DNA of 64,000 bases from contig NZ_FNNI01000005.1 of NCBI RefSeq assembly GCF_900106955.1, positions 310,001-374,000 on the forward strand. Direction: 5' to 3'. Both the position numbers and the translations under genes were made by a program. Positions 9,745 to 20,570 of this stretch are shown piece by piece (within the stretch, counting starts at the first letter, position 1; each line of letters opens with the position of its first letter). The notes beneath the pieces were generated by a model, which was given only the letters and a program-made list of their open reading frames with translations, did no database searches and was not told where the DNA came from. The stretch is from Aidingimonas halophila (GTDB taxonomy: Bacteria; Pseudomonadota; Gammaproteobacteria; Pseudomonadales; Halomonadaceae).

Positions 9745-11163
9745 CTACTGGATAGGGGCTAGCAGATAGGTCGCGCGTGATACCAGCTTACGCCACATGG
9801 GACGGCGCTGCAGTTCTTCAAGCATGACTTGGCGACAATTGGCGAAATCACGTTCGAGCATCGACTCAACTTCCGCGACAAACCGAGAGTCCGCGATATA
9901 GGCGGTAATTTCAAAGTTCAACCGGAACGAACGGTTGTCGAGATTGACAGTTCCAACGGTCGCCCCCGCATTATCGATCAGCATCACTTTCTGGTGAAGA
10001 AATCCCGGCTGGTAGCGATAGACTTTAACCCCCGCTCTCACCATATCCGGGAGGAAAGCAAACGCTGACAGAAACACCAACAGATGATCCGGTCGTTCGG
10101 GCATCATGATTCGAACATCGACCCCGCGCATCGCCGCCAGACGCAGGGCATCCTGAACGCCTTGATCCGGAACGAAGTAGGGGCTGGTGACCCAGAAGCG
10201 GTGTTTGGCACCATGAATGGCTTGCTGCACCATCAAACTGGCGGTTTCCTGCTCGTCTGCCGGCCCCGAAGGAATGATGAGTACATCCTGGTTCTCTTCG
10301 CAGGTAACTCGAGGCTGCCAGTCAAGCTGCAATATCTCGCCTGTTGCCCAGTGCCAATCCTCCCAGAAAGCCTCTTGCAGCCCGAGCGCGCTCGGCCCGG
10401 TCAATTTCAGATGCGTGTCACGCCAGGCACCGTGACGAGCGTGCTGTCCAAGGTATTCATCACCGACGTTCAACCCGCCTAACCAGCCAAGATAACCATC
10501 CACGACGACAATCTTGCGATGGTTGCGAAAATTAAGCTGGAACCGGTGCCGGAGACCTCGGGAAGAGTGAAAGGCACTGACATACACGCCGGCATTGCTG
10601 AGGTCCCGCAGGTAGCCATCGCTGAGTGAACGACAGCCTATCTCATCGTAAAGAAAGTAGACACGCACACCTTTGGAGGCGGCCTGTTCGAGCCGTTGCT
10701 TGAAGCGCTGACCCAGATCATCGTTACGCACGATGAAAAACTGGATCAACACATACTCTTCAGCAGCGTCGATACCGGCAAAGATGCTATCAAACGTCGT
10801 TTCACCATCGACGAGCAAGTCGGCTCGGTTACCTGAAGTCAACGGCATCTGAGCCAGACATTCTAGCCCACGTAGCTCATATGGATGATCGCTGCTGGTA
10901 TAAGGCGCTACCTGAGGGCGGTGCCGTTCGAGCACACGGCGTAGCACGGTATCGCGCTCCCCACGTGCCGATACATAACCATAGAACCTTGGCCGACCGA
11001 ATATCCAGTAAGCAGGAAGCGCCACGTAGGGAAAAGTGACCAGCGAAATGATCCAGGCAATGGCCCCTTGAGAAGTACGACTGGACATCAGCGCCATGAC
11101 CGATGACAGTATACCCAGCAGATGCACCAGAAACAGTGCCAGTCCCAGAAGCCACGTCGCCAT
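9745..11163 (-). CDS. cls: Cardiolipin synthase (ClsA type)
   Basis: A 472-residue phospholipase-D-superfamily enzyme that condenses phosphatidylglycerol molecules into cardiolipin at the inner membrane. Two N-terminal membrane helices (residues ~3-25 and ~33-55, ending PAYWIFG) precede two HKD motifs: HRKIVVVD and HQKVMLID, each followed by the usual Gly/Asn residues. Length matches ClsA. The gene lies downstream of the fumarase on the same strand. The start at 11163 gives the membrane helix immediately. Confidence 0.92.
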   Translation of the reverse strand: MATWLLGLALFLVHLLGILSSVMALMSSRTSQGAIAWIISLVTFPYVALPAYWIFGRPRFYGYVSARGERDTVLRRVLERHRPQVAPYTSSDHPYELRGLECLAQMPLTSGNRADLLVDGETTFDSIFAGIDAAEEYVLIQFFIVRNDDLGQRFKQRLEQAASKGVRVYFLYDEIGCRSLSDGYLRDLSNAGVYVSAFHSSRGLRHRFQLNFRNHRKIVVVDGYLGWLGGLNVGDEYLGQHARHGAWRDTHLKLTGPSALGLQEAFWEDWHWATGEILQLDWQPRVTCEENQDVLIIPSGPADEQETASLMVQQAIHGAKHRFWVTSPYFVPDQGVQDALRLAAMRGVDVRIMMPERPDHLLVFLSAFAFLPDMVRAGVKVYRYQPGFLHQKVMLIDNAGATVGTVNLDNRSFRLNFEITAYIADSRFVAEVESMLERDFANCRQVMLEELQRRPMWRKLVSRATYLLAPIQ

Positions 11164-11223
11164 TACCGCTCCCTGTCATTCTCTCCCCCACGCTGGTTTG
11201 ATCAACCCCATGGGAGATGGCGT

Positions 11224-12729
11224 TTAAATCTGCTCAGCGATGATCTCTTTCCATCTGGCGGGTCCCGTCTGATGTACGGATTCCCCGCTGCTGTCGACAG
11301 CTACCGTCACCGGCATATCCTCGACTTCAAATTCATAGATGGCTTCCATGCCCAGATCTTCAAAACCGACAATGCGTGACTTCTTGATGGCCTGAGCGAC
11401 CAGGTAAGCTGCGCCGCCGACTGCCATCAGATAGACAGCACGATTATCTTTGATGGCTTCGATCGCTTCAGTACCACGTTCCGCTTTACCGACCATCCCC
11501 AACAATCCGGTTCGTTCGAGCATGGTTCGGGTGAACTTGTCCATGCGGGTCGCCGTTGTGGGGCCTGCCGGTCCGACCACTTCATTCCCAACCGGATCGA
11601 CAGGGCCGACATAATAGATAAAGCGCCCTTTTAGATTGACCGGCAAGGATTGCCCTTTGGCCAGCATATCGACCATCCGTTTATGGGCTGCGTCACGACC
11701 CGTCAGCAACTTACCGTTGAGCAGCAAAGTCTCACCGGGCTCCCAGGCTCGAACTTCTTCAGGCGTGACGGTATCAAGGTTGACACGTTTGACGTTCTCG
11801 CCGACGTCGCGAGTGATTTCAGGCCAGTCTTCCAGCCTGGGGGCCGGCAACTCGGCGGGACCACTTCCATTCAGGGTGAAATGGACATGACGTGTCGCAG
11901 CACAATTCGGAATGATCGCGACCGGTTTATTGGCCGCATGGGTCGGATAATCCTTGACCTTGATATCGAGAACCGTCGTCAGACCGCCCAGTCCTTGTGC
12001 ACCTACGCCACTTCTGTTGACCTTGTCATAGAGTTCAAGCCGCAGCTCTTCAGCACGAGTGTTGGCACCACGCGCCTGGAGCGCCTGAATGTCGATCGGG
12101 TCAAGCAGGGATTCCTTGGCAAGCTCCATGGCCTTCTCTGCCGTACCGCCAATGCCGATCCCCAGCATGCCGGGAGGACACCAGCCGGCCCCCATCTTGG
12201 GTAACTGTTCCAGGACCCAGTCGACTACGCTATCGGAAGGATTGAGCATCGCAAATTTGGACTTTGCCTCACTCCCCCCACCTTTGGCGGCGACATGTAT
12301 CTCGACAGTATTGCCCGGAATCAGCTTATGATGGATGACTGCGGGTGTGTTGTCCTTGGTGTTCGCCCGTTTTCCGTCCGGATCGGCAAGGACCGAAGCA
12401 CGCAGGACATTGTCGGGTAATTGATAGGCCCGGCGCACCCCCTCGTTGATCATATCGTCGAGGCTCATGTCGGCATCCCAGCGGACATCCATGCCGACAT
12501 GAACGAAGACCGTAACGATGCCTGTATCCTGGCAAATGGGACGGTGACCTGTCGCACACATCCGTGAATTGATCAAGATTTGAGCTATTGCATCCTTGGC
12601 CGCAGGGTTTTCCTCTTTCGTGTAAGCGGCCTCCATGGCCTGAATGAAGTCCTTCGGATGGTAATAGGAAATATATTGAAGAGCATCAGCGACACTTTGA
12701 ATGAGATCGTTCTGATGTATCACGGTCAT
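11224..12729 (-). CDS. Class I fumarate hydratase (Fe-S)
   Basis: A 501-residue class I fumarase, interconverting fumarate and malate in the TCA cycle. Cysteines expected to hold the 4Fe-4S cluster lie in PICQDTG (C66), GWCPPGM and IPNCAATRH; the alpha and beta domains are fused as in FumA/FumB. The ATG at 12729 has GAGGAG 10 bases upstream. The frame continues 16 codons further up without a better site. The 180-base gap to uvrB is AT-rich (around 12835-12895) and probably holds its promoter. Confidence 0.92.
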   Translation of the reverse strand: MTVIHQNDLIQSVADALQYISYYHPKDFIQAMEAAYTKEENPAAKDAIAQILINSRMCATGHRPICQDTGIVTVFVHVGMDVRWDADMSLDDMINEGVRRAYQLPDNVLRASVLADPDGKRANTKDNTPAVIHHKLIPGNTVEIHVAAKGGGSEAKSKFAMLNPSDSVVDWVLEQLPKMGAGWCPPGMLGIGIGGTAEKAMELAKESLLDPIDIQALQARGANTRAEELRLELYDKVNRSGVGAQGLGGLTTVLDIKVKDYPTHAANKPVAIIPNCAATRHVHFTLNGSGPAELPAPRLEDWPEITRDVGENVKRVNLDTVTPEEVRAWEPGETLLLNGKLLTGRDAAHKRMVDMLAKGQSLPVNLKGRFIYYVGPVDPVGNEVVGPAGPTTATRMDKFTRTMLERTGLLGMVGKAERGTEAIEAIKDNRAVYLMAVGGAAYLVAQAIKKSRIVGFEDLGMEAIYEFEVEDMPVTVAVDSSGESVHQTGPARWKEIIAEQI

Positions 12730-12909
12730 GCGGAAGGTACTCCTCAAAGCAAGCAGAGTTCGTTTCCCGACTGGCACGTTGCAATCAGTGAATCAGCACT
12801 GCCACCGGGTATGGTTCTTCTGGGGTCTTGATTTTAACGTAAATTTTTAGCCAAGGCAGGTTTTTGTCAGAAGAAAGATAACGGTATAAAACTGTCGAAA
12901 GCTCTCGCG

Positions 12910-14940
12910 TCACTTCAAATCCAGCAACCTGGCATTCAGCGTCTGTACTCGATCACGAAGGCGAGCAGCCTCTTCGAATTCCAGGTTCTGAGCGGCTTCG
13001 TACATGGCATCTTCCACTTTGCCTATTTCCCGAGAGAGCTCCTCGACAGAGAGCCCCTTGATTTCCGATATCCCGTATTCTCCCCTCTGTTCAGCCACTT
13101 TCCGCTCACTACGTTGACGCCCTCCTTTCTTGCCTGGCGTCTGGGCCCCTTCCATGATGTCGGCAACGGACTTGGTCACAGTCTGCGGCGTGATGCCATG
13201 CTCTTCATTGAACGCCATCTGTTTGGCACGACGTCGCTCCGTTTCATCAATGGCTCGGCGCATCGAGTCAGTGACACGATCCCCATAGAGGATCGCCTTG
13301 CCATGAGCATTGCGAGCAGCACGTCCAATCGTCTGAATGAGTGAACGTTCGGCACGCAGGAACCCCTCCTTGTCGGCATCGAGAATGGCCACCAGCGACA
13401 CCTCGGGAATATCCAAACCTTCACGCAAGAGATTGATGCCAACCAGAACATCGAACTTACCCAATCGAAGGTCGCGAATGATTTCGACACGCTCTACCGT
13501 ATCGATATCCGAATGCAGATAACGAACGCGAACATCGTGCTCATCAAGGTATTCGGTCAGGTCCTCGGCCATACGCTTGGTCAAGGTCGTTACCAATACC
13601 CTCTCCTCGACGGCTGTCCGCAGCTTGATCTCTGACAGCAAATCATCAACCTGTGTCGACGCCGGGCGAACCTCGATTTCAGGATCCACCAACCCTGTTG
13701 GGCGTACCACCTGCTCGACAACCTGGCCCGCATGCTCCTCTTCATAAGAGCCGGGGGTTGCCGATACGAATATCGTCTGCGGACAAATCGACTCCCATTC
13801 GTCGAATGTCATGGGGCGGTTATCAAGCGCCGAGGGCAAGCGAAAGCCATACTCGACAAGCGTTTCTTTCCGCGAACGGTCACCACGGTACATACCGCCG
13901 ACCTGGGGAACACTCACGTGGGATTCATCAATGAACAGAATGGCATCCGGGGGCAGGTAATCGAAAAATGTCGGAGGCGCTTCTCCCGGCGCACGCCCCG
14001 ACAAATAACGCGAGTAGTTTTCGATACCGTTACAATACCCCAGTTCAAACATCATCTCGATGTCGTAGAGGGTCCGTTGCTCGAGCCGTTGCGCCTCGAC
14101 GAGTTTGTCATGCTTGCGCAACCATTCGAGACGCTCGGCCAATTCTACCTTGATGTTTTCGGCAGCCTGAAGAATCGTCTCCCGGGGCGTGACATAGTGA
14201 GTTTTCGGATAGATCGTCATTCGCGGTACTTTTCCACGAACCTCACCGGTCAAGGGATCGAATAGGCTTATCGAGTCGATCTCGTCGTCGAAGAGTTCAA
14301 CGCGAACGGCTTCGTCTTCCGCATCGGCAGGAAAGATATCAATGACGTCACCCCGTACACGATAGGTACCGCGGCGAAAATCCATGTCATTGCGTGTGTA
14401 TTGAAGCTCGGCCAGCCGTCTGAGAAACGCTCTCTGGTCAATCAGTTCGCCGCGATTGAAGTGCAAGCGCATCTTCAGGTATTGATCGGGATCACCCAGA
14501 CCATAGATCGCCGAGACTGACACCACTATCAGGGCGTCACGGCGTTCCAGCAATGCTTTGGTCGCCGACAGCCGCATCTGTTCGATATGATCATTGATCG
14601 AAGCATCCTTCTCGATAAAGGTATCGGATGAAGGCACATAGGCTTCGGGCTGATAGTAGTCGTAGTAGGAGACGAAGTACTCGACCGCGTTGTCCGGGAA
14701 AAACGCCTTGAACTCACCATACAGTTGTGCAGCCAACGTCTTGTTGGGCGCCATGACGATAGTCGGCCGCTGCAGTCGTTCCACCACATTGGCCATGGTG
14801 AACGTCTTGCCGGATCCGGTAACGCCCAACAACGTCTGATGTGCCAGGCCGGATTCCAGTCCCTTCACGAGCCCATCGATTGCATTGGGTTGATCGCCGG
14901 CGGGCTGGAATGTCGAATCGATACGAAAGGGTTTGCTCAT
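12910..14940 (-). CDS. uvrB: Excinuclease ABC subunit B
   Basis: A 676-residue UvrB, the helicase-like damage-verification subunit of nucleotide excision repair, partner of UvrA and UvrC. Walker A is [10 protein letters not shown] near residue 40, followed by the beta-hairpin region [13 protein letters not shown] and a DESHV box. Helicase motifs [15 protein letters not shown] and QTIGRAARN follow. A C-terminal UVR coiled coil for UvrC binding is near residue 640. Length is standard. It sits 18 bases after an OsmC gene on the same strand. Confidence 0.97.
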   Translation of the reverse strand: MSKPFRIDSTFQPAGDQPNAIDGLVKGLESGLAHQTLLGVTGSGKTFTMANVVERLQRPTIVMAPNKTLAAQLYGEFKAFFPDNAVEYFVSYYDYYQPEAYVPSSDTFIEKDASINDHIEQMRLSATKALLERRDALIVVSVSAIYGLGDPDQYLKMRLHFNRGELIDQRAFLRRLAELQYTRNDMDFRRGTYRVRGDVIDIFPADAEDEAVRVELFDDEIDSISLFDPLTGEVRGKVPRMTIYPKTHYVTPRETILQAAENIKVELAERLEWLRKHDKLVEAQRLEQRTLYDIEMMFELGYCNGIENYSRYLSGRAPGEAPPTFFDYLPPDAILFIDESHVSVPQVGGMYRGDRSRKETLVEYGFRLPSALDNRPMTFDEWESICPQTIFVSATPGSYEEEHAGQVVEQVVRPTGLVDPEIEVRPASTQVDDLLSEIKLRTAVEERVLVTTLTKRMAEDLTEYLDEHDVRVRYLHSDIDTVERVEIIRDLRLGKFDVLVGINLLREGLDIPEVSLVAILDADKEGFLRAERSLIQTIGRAARNAHGKAILYGDRVTDSMRRAIDETERRRAKQMAFNEEHGITPQTVTKSVADIMEGAQTPGKKGGRQRSERKVAEQRGEYGISEIKGLSVEELSREIGKVEDAMYEAAQNLEFEEAARLRDRVQTLNARLLDLK

Positions 14941-14958
14941 GCGATACCCGTTTACCTC

Positions 14959-15360
14959 TCACTCTCTGCGCGTCGTGATTTCCACGGTGGATTCCGTCAT
15001 CAACCGATGTATGGGACAGCGGTCGGATAACTCCGTCAATCGAGCCAGTTGATCAGGGTCATCAATTCCTTCGAAACGAAGCACGACTTCGAGTCGGTAA
15101 AGACCGTGTCGTTCCCGACTTTCATCACGATTGACGATCGCCGTCACGCCGGTGAGTGGCCACCCCTTGCGACGCGCATACATCTGAGCCGTCATCGCCT
15201 TGCACGCTCCCAGCGAAAGATCGAAGTAATCATGAGGATCCGGGGCACTCTCATCTCCCCCTACCACATGCGGCGCATCGACGAAAAGCGCTTCGAACTC
15301 ACCTATTTGCGCCTTCTGGCGATAACGCCCATCACGTTGACTCACGACCGTTACGGCCAT
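14959..15360 (-). CDS. OsmC/Ohr-family protein
   Basis: A 133-residue OsmC-family protein with the two conserved redox cysteines in SLGACKAMT and SDRCPIH, the pair used for thiol-dependent peroxide reduction in Ohr/OsmC. The general family includes organic peroxidases; the exact substrate is not evident. It lies one base after a small HMA-like gene and 18 bases before uvrB, all on the minus strand, suggesting a short operon. Confidence 0.85.
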   Translation of the reverse strand: MAVTVVSQRDGRYRQKAQIGEFEALFVDAPHVVGGDESAPDPHDYFDLSLGACKAMTAQMYARRKGWPLTGVTAIVNRDESRERHGLYRLEVVLRFEGIDDPDQLARLTELSDRCPIHRLMTESTVEITTRRE

Positions 15361-15361
15361 C

Positions 15362-15553
15362 TCAGCTAACCTCGATCCCCAGTTTCCGGACAGCGGAAAT
15401 CAGGACATCGCGACCGACGGTACCTTCAATATCCGCACCATAACGACCGACTTCCACGCTATCGACACCTTCGAGCATCATCAAGGCAGTGGTGATACGG
15501 TTGACCTGATCTGCATTGTCGACGTTCTCGAACGTCAGCGAGTAATGCGCCAT
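15362..15553 (-). CDS. Small HMA-like protein lacking metal-binding cysteines
   Basis: A 63-residue protein starting MAHYSLTFENVDNADQVNRI. Its predicted beta-alpha-beta pattern and length resemble heavy-metal-associated domains of the CopZ type. It has no cysteine at all, so the CxxC metal site is missing. The ATG at 15553 has AAGGGG four bases upstream; 48 open codons above it are ignored. It is immediately upstream of the OsmC-family gene. Function unknown. Confidence 0.65.
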   Translation of the reverse strand: MAHYSLTFENVDNADQVNRITTALMMLEGVDSVEVGRYGADIEGTVGRDVLISAVRKLGIEVS

Positions 15554-15695
15554 GAAACCCCTTAGTAAACGTTCTCGCCCTGGAACGGTAGAGTTTAGCA
15601 CGCCACTTCGGGTTGAATCCTGCCTATTCATCCCCATCAAAAGAGTACGGACCGCAATCACCATCGTCTTCCAGTAAATGCTTGGGGAGCAATGC

Positions 15696-16736
15696 ATGAC
15701 CGATTGGACTCATCACCTGGGCGCCACCCGCATCGACGAACGCACACTGACCTTCGATACGCCGACGCCAGCACGTCAGGCCCTGGATACCACGACACTG
15801 AGTCCACTGATCCATCTCGGCATACTTGAAGTGGCCGGAGCGGATGCCGAGCGTTTCCTGCAGGGGCAGGCCAGTGCCCAGATCGATCTCGTGCGCGATG
15901 GTTTCGCTCCCTTGACCTGTTTCTGTTCCCCCAAGGGGCGAATGCTGGCTAATGCCCAGGTGGCACGTGTCGGCGATGAGCGGTTCTGGTTGATACTCGA
16001 TGCCTCCCTGACGTCGTCGCTCAAGCAGCACCTCGACAAATTCGCTGTCTTCTACAAGGTGGAGATGACACATCGCGACGATATCGCCATGATCGGTTTG
16101 ACCGGGGCGGACGCCCCTGCTCTGCTGGAGGCCAGACTCGACATCGAGCCCCCCGGACTCTGGTACGGCCGTGCCAAGGATGACATACAGGTATTGCGCC
16201 ATCCGGGACCGCGGCCAAGATTACTCCTCTGTCTACCGGATTCCCTGGCCATCCCAACCTGGGAAAAACTTTCCTTGCAAGCTAAGCCTGTCGGAAATGC
16301 CGTTTGGCGTCTGCACGATATACAAGCCGGCCTGGCCTGGCTCGACGTATCCCAACAGGACACCTATCTGCCACAGATGCTGAATTGGGAAGCTCTGGGT
16401 GGTATCAGCTTCAAGAAGGGCTGTTACACGGGACAGGAAGTCGTGGCCAGGGCCCATTTTCGCGGACAAGTGAAGAAACGGTTGGTGCGAGCCCAATTGG
16501 AAGGCGATGTCATACCAGCCAAAGGCACATCGGTAGAGGATGCCAATGGTAAATCACGGGGAGAGGTGCTGACAGCCGAACTCGATGCATATGGGCAGGT
16601 GGAAATCCTGGCGGTGATGACGACCCGGGATAGCGACACCCCGCTATCAGTAGCCGGCCAGCGCTTCAAGACACTCAAGCTGCCTTATCCTATCGAGCGA
16701 CTGGATCCGGAAACACTTGCGGAACCCAGCCAATGA
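15696..16736 (+). CDS. ygfZ: YgfZ/GcvT-like folate-binding protein
   Basis: A 346-residue member of the YgfZ (IBA57) family, folate-dependent helpers of Fe-S cluster repair and of MiaB-dependent tRNA modification. The diagnostic motif KGCYTGQE with the essential Cys (residue 243) is present. The fold is related to GcvT, whose true copy is at 42.3 kb. The ATG at 15696 is preceded by GGGAG with good spacing; an in-frame ATG six codons earlier is less likely. Confidence 0.92.
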   Translation: MTDWTHHLGATRIDERTLTFDTPTPARQALDTTTLSPLIHLGILEVAGADAERFLQGQASAQIDLVRDGFAPLTCFCSPKGRMLANAQVARVGDERFWLILDASLTSSLKQHLDKFAVFYKVEMTHRDDIAMIGLTGADAPALLEARLDIEPPGLWYGRAKDDIQVLRHPGPRPRLLLCLPDSLAIPTWEKLSLQAKPVGNAVWRLHDIQAGLAWLDVSQQDTYLPQMLNWEALGGISFKKGCYTGQEVVARAHFRGQVKKRLVRAQLEGDVIPAKGTSVEDANGKSRGEVLTAELDAYGQVEILAVMTTRDSDTPLSVAGQRFKTLKLPYPIERLDPETLAEPSQ

Positions 16737-16758
16737 TACGACATCACTCGAAACCACA

Positions 16759-17520
16759 TCATGCTGACAGGCCGAACAAACGCTGAGCCGTCGCCGTACT
16801 GTCAGTGGCTATATTCGCTGCAGTGTCACTGCGCAGTTCTGCCACAACGTCGCACACACGGGCGAGCTGCGCTGGTTCATTACGCTGCCCCTGAAATCCC
16901 GATAGCGGCATGTCAGGGCTATCCGTTTCCAGCACGAAAGTGCTTTCAGGCAACGCCGTTACGGCACGTCGCAATCGCTGTGCCCGCTCATACGTGACCG
17001 CCCCTCCCAACCCCAACACGAATCCTAGATCAATGAAGCGTCGGGCCTGCTCCACACTGCCGGAAAAAGCGTGAATCAATCCGCCTGCCGGCAGATCAAG
17101 CTGTTTCAAGCGCTTTGCCACCACATCCTGGGCCCGGACGCAGTGAATCACGACCGGCAAGCGGTATCGTTTGGCGAGACGTAGCTGGATATCAAACACT
17201 CGCCACTGTGCCTCCCATGTCTCGGTATAGCGTGCATCGATACCGCACTCCCCGACTGCCACGATACCCGTCTCGCTCAATATCCGCTCCAGCACCGTTT
17301 CATCACCCGGCTCATGAGCCTGCATGAAGCAGGGATGCATGCCCAGACAAACACTCACTTCGGATCGTTTTCCCAGAGCCAAGACATCCGGCCAGCGCCG
17401 CCGGGTCGTTGCCGGCACCACCATATGATTGACACCAGCCCTTTTCGCCCGGGCCAATACTGCCTCTCGATCGGCATCGAAATCCGGAAAATCCAGATGG
17501 CAGTGGGCGTCAATCAACAT
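16759..17520 (-). CDS. TatD-family metal-dependent hydrolase, YjjV-like
   Basis: A 253-residue TatD-family hydrolase of the amidohydrolase superfamily. Metal ligands are seen in DAHCHLDFP near the N-terminus, GECGID in the middle, VIHC, HAFSG and ETDSPDMPL at the C-terminal part. The FSGS and DSPDMPLSGFQGQ segments resemble E. coli YjjV in particular. Family members act as DNases or 3'-5' exonucleases; YjjV itself is poorly characterised. It is 11 bases after prfC on the same strand, and yjjV lies in the same chromosomal region as prfC in E. coli. Confidence 0.87.
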   Translation of the reverse strand: MLIDAHCHLDFPDFDADREAVLARAKRAGVNHMVVPATTRRRWPDVLALGKRSEVSVCLGMHPCFMQAHEPGDETVLERILSETGIVAVGECGIDARYTETWEAQWRVFDIQLRLAKRYRLPVVIHCVRAQDVVAKRLKQLDLPAGGLIHAFSGSVEQARRFIDLGFVLGLGGAVTYERAQRLRRAVTALPESTFVLETDSPDMPLSGFQGQRNEPAQLARVCDVVAELRSDTAANIATDSTATAQRLFGLSA

Positions 17521-17531
17521 TGGAGATTATC

Positions 17532-19121
17532 TCAATGCTCTCGTGTTGCAGCAAAACGAATATCGGGCCAGCGCTCCTGGGTCATCTGTAAATTCACCCT
17601 GGTGGGAGCGATATAGGTCAGATAGTCCCCACCATCATAAGCCAGATTCGCGCTCGCCTTGCGCTTGAAGTCTTCGAGCATCTTGGGATCATCACAGTAG
17701 ACCCAGCGCGCCGTATGGACGTTCACCGCTTCATAGATACAGTCCACCTTGTACTCTTCCTTCAGACGGTGGGCCACCACATCGAACTGAAGCGAGCCTA
17801 CGGCGCCGAGGATCAGATCGTTGTTATCCAGCGGCATGAAGACCTGCGTCGCACCTTCTTCCGAAAGCTGCTTCAACCCTTTCTGCAACGCCTTCATCTT
17901 CATGGGATCCTTGAGTCGTACCCGCTTGAAGAGCTCCGGGGCAAAGTGCGGAATGCCGGTGAAACGCATATCCTTGCCTACGGTGAACGAGTCACCTATC
18001 TGGATCGTGCCGTGATTGTGCAAGCCAATGATGTCACCGGACCATGCCTCTTCGACTTGCTCCCGGTCGGAGGCCATGAACGTCAACGCATCAGCGATCT
18101 TGACGTCCTTGCCCAGCCGAACGTGACGCATCTTCATGTTCTTGTGGTACGTACCGGAACACACACGCAGAAACGCGATGCGGTCACGATGATTAGGATC
18201 CATGTTGGCCTGGATCTTGAACACGAAGCCCGAAAAGGCTTCATCGTCCGGCTCGACGATTTCCTTATCCGTTTCCCGGGGTTGCGGCGACGGTGCGTAT
18301 TCCACGAATCCATCGAGCATCTCGCGTACGCCGAAATTACCCAGGGCCGTGCCGAAGTAGACTGGCGTGAGTTCACCGCGTCGATAAGCATCGAGATCGA
18401 ACTCATGCGATGCGCCACGAACCAATTCCACTTCCATGCGAAGTTCTTCGGCCTGGGCTTCGCCGAGGACCTCATCGACTTCAGGGCTATCCAGTCCTTC
18501 GATTCGGCGATCCTCGGGTATGCGATGTCCCTGGCCCTGCGTATAAAGGTGGATCACATCATTATAGAGATGGTAGACCCCCTTGAAATGTCTCCCCATC
18601 CCGACAGGCCAGGTCATCGGCGCACACTGGATATTGAGCACCGTTTCGATTTCATCCATGACTTCGATGGGATCGCGCGTATCCCGATCCAGCTTATTGA
18701 TGAATGTCAGAATCGGCGTTGTCCGCAAGCGACAGACATCCATCAATTTGATGGTACGCTCCTCGACACCCTTGGCCGCATCGATCACCATCAGCGCGGA
18801 ATCCACCGCCGTTAGCGTTCTATAGGTATCTTCCGAGAAATCCGCATGGCCTGGCGTATCCAGCAGGTTGACGACGCGTCCCTGATAAGGAAACTGCATC
18901 ACCGAGGTGGTGACAGAAATGCCTCGCTCCTGTTCCATCTTCATCCAGTCGGAAGTCGCGTGACGATCATTACGTTTGCTCTTGACCGACCCTGCCAGTT
19001 GGATGGCATTGCCGAACAGCAGCATCTTTTCGGTGATGGTCGTCTTGCCCGCATCCGGGTGCGAAATGATAGCGAAAGTTCTTCTGAGCCCGACTTCCCG
19101 GGCTAACGGCGTCTCTGACAT
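17532..19121 (-). CDS. prfC: Peptide chain release factor 3
   Basis: A 529-residue translational GTPase that recycles RF1/RF2 after peptide release. The G1 motif is [13 protein letters not shown] near residue 20. The switch region includes [18 protein letters not shown], then G3 [12 protein letters not shown] and G4 NKLDRD. Domains 2 and 3 follow and the length is standard. No clear Shine-Dalgarno precedes the ATG at 19121. It is divergent from regB across a 155-base gap. Confidence 0.96.
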   Translation of the reverse strand: MSETPLAREVGLRRTFAIISHPDAGKTTITEKMLLFGNAIQLAGSVKSKRNDRHATSDWMKMEQERGISVTTSVMQFPYQGRVVNLLDTPGHADFSEDTYRTLTAVDSALMVIDAAKGVEERTIKLMDVCRLRTTPILTFINKLDRDTRDPIEVMDEIETVLNIQCAPMTWPVGMGRHFKGVYHLYNDVIHLYTQGQGHRIPEDRRIEGLDSPEVDEVLGEAQAEELRMEVELVRGASHEFDLDAYRRGELTPVYFGTALGNFGVREMLDGFVEYAPSPQPRETDKEIVEPDDEAFSGFVFKIQANMDPNHRDRIAFLRVCSGTYHKNMKMRHVRLGKDVKIADALTFMASDREQVEEAWSGDIIGLHNHGTIQIGDSFTVGKDMRFTGIPHFAPELFKRVRLKDPMKMKALQKGLKQLSEEGATQVFMPLDNNDLILGAVGSLQFDVVAHRLKEEYKVDCIYEAVNVHTARWVYCDDPKMLEDFKRKASANLAYDGGDYLTYIAPTRVNLQMTQERWPDIRFAATREH

Positions 19122-19276
19122 TGAGTGTGTTTCACGAACGTTGTGTCATCACGTCGCAAGCGGAGTATCCTTTAGCGCGTGATGCGATGAATGGGAACGC
19201 CAAGATTTTACGGAGTCATGGCCGCCTCGTGTAGCCCTTTCTGCCAGAATATCCATCGGGCGACCAAGGAGATGAC

Positions 19277-20551
19277 ATGCCCCCAGCCCTACCTCCACCA
19301 CTGTCGACCCCAAACCGCAATCTGGTTCGTCTGACCATTGTACGAGGGATCACCTGGACCGGCTATCTGGCTGCTATCATCTTCGGCATTGAAGTTCTGG
19401 GATTCCAGTTGCGGGTTCTCCCAGTCATCAGCGTGATCATCGCCATGGGGCTCGTCAATGTCGTGACCTGGTGGCGCCTCGGCCGTCCACGTGCAGTAAC
19501 CGATACCGAGTATCTCATCCATCTGCTCATCGACCTGACGGGGCTGACCCTGCTTTTCTACTACACAGGAGGCTCCACCAACCCCTTCATCACCTATTAC
19601 CTGGTGCCTGTCACCATTGCCGCCGCAACGCTTCCCTGGCGCTATGCCTGGATCATCGCCTGTGTGGCCATGGCTAGCTATACCTACCTCATGTGGTTCT
19701 ATGAGCCAGTGCCACAACTGAGTCACGGCGTTGTCGGTCCCGGCATCAACCTCCATGTGCTGGGAATGTGGCTCAATTTCGGACTGTCCACGGGACTGGT
19801 CACGTTCTTCATTTTCAAGATGGCACACGCCCTCAGGCGCCGGGATCAGACACTATCACGAACCCGTGAAGCTTCCCTGCGAAACGAACAGGTGCTCGCT
19901 GTCGCCACCCAGGCCGCCGGTACGGCTCACGAACTCGGCACACCGCTATCGACGATGGCGGTATTACTCTCGGAAATGAAACAGGACGCCAAAGGCAACG
20001 CCGCTCTCGAGCAGGACATCGACCTGCTACGACAGCAAGTGGATACCTGCAAGTCACGATTGCAGACCATGGTGGACAATGCCGACCGCCGCCGTCTTTC
20101 CGAACCGGAATTCAAGTCAGCCGAACAATGGTTGTCCAACGTCGTACAACGCTGGCTGGTGCTACGGCCGGATGTCAGTCATCGGCTGGAAATTGCCGAA
20201 AAACGAGGCCAGCCCCGGCTGGCAGTCGATGCCACGCTGGAACAGGCACTGATGAACCTGCTCAACAATGCAGCGGATGCCAACCCGAACCAAATCATCA
20301 TCAGCCTGGACTGGGACAAGGACGAGATTATAATCGATATCCGCGACCACGGCCCCGGCGTCTCCATGTCGATTGCCGATCAATTGGGAGAGACCTTTGT
20401 TTCGACCAAATCCAAAGGAATGGGCATCGGATTGTTCTTGACTCATGCCACCATCAATCGCTTCGGCGGTGGCGTCAGCCTGTACAATCACGAAGAGGGA
20501 GGCACGCTGACCGAGGTGACGCTCCCTCGTGCGGACAGCGGCACCACATGA
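19277..20551 (+). CDS. regB: RegB/PrrB-type redox sensor histidine kinase
   Basis: A 424-residue membrane sensor kinase with about six transmembrane segments (residues ~25-185). The quinone-sensing heptapeptide GGSTNPF is at 98-104. The H-box is HELGTPLSTM (His218), with a Cys exactly 40 residues later (Cys258), the spacing known for the redox-active Cys of Rhodobacter RegB. N box NAADAN and G boxes DHGPGVS and GMGIGLFLTH follow. It signals to RegA, whose gene starts 20 bases downstream. An AAGGAG site precedes the ATG. Confidence 0.92.
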   Translation: MPPALPPPLSTPNRNLVRLTIVRGITWTGYLAAIIFGIEVLGFQLRVLPVISVIIAMGLVNVVTWWRLGRPRAVTDTEYLIHLLIDLTGLTLLFYYTGGSTNPFITYYLVPVTIAAATLPWRYAWIIACVAMASYTYLMWFYEPVPQLSHGVVGPGINLHVLGMWLNFGLSTGLVTFFIFKMAHALRRRDQTLSRTREASLRNEQVLAVATQAAGTAHELGTPLSTMAVLLSEMKQDAKGNAALEQDIDLLRQQVDTCKSRLQTMVDNADRRRLSEPEFKSAEQWLSNVVQRWLVLRPDVSHRLEIAEKRGQPRLAVDATLEQALMNLLNNAADANPNQIIISLDWDKDEIIIDIRDHGPGVSMSIADQLGETFVSTKSKGMGIGLFLTHATINRFGGGVSLYNHEEGGTLTEVTLPRADSGTT

Positions 20552-20570
20552 CGAGGTATACGAGGACATC

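Noticed and set aside
12835-12895. Specific -35/-10 promoter for the fumarase gene
   Set aside because: The stretch is AT-rich and several hexamer pairs are possible, but none has both good matches and 16-18 base spacing.
17715-18815. A 366-codon open frame antisense to prfC
   Set aside because: It is the mirror of a strongly conserved gene, has no family resemblance and is explained by GC-rich codon use. The same holds for long antisense frames at 476-1345, 29908-30906 and 44005-45021.
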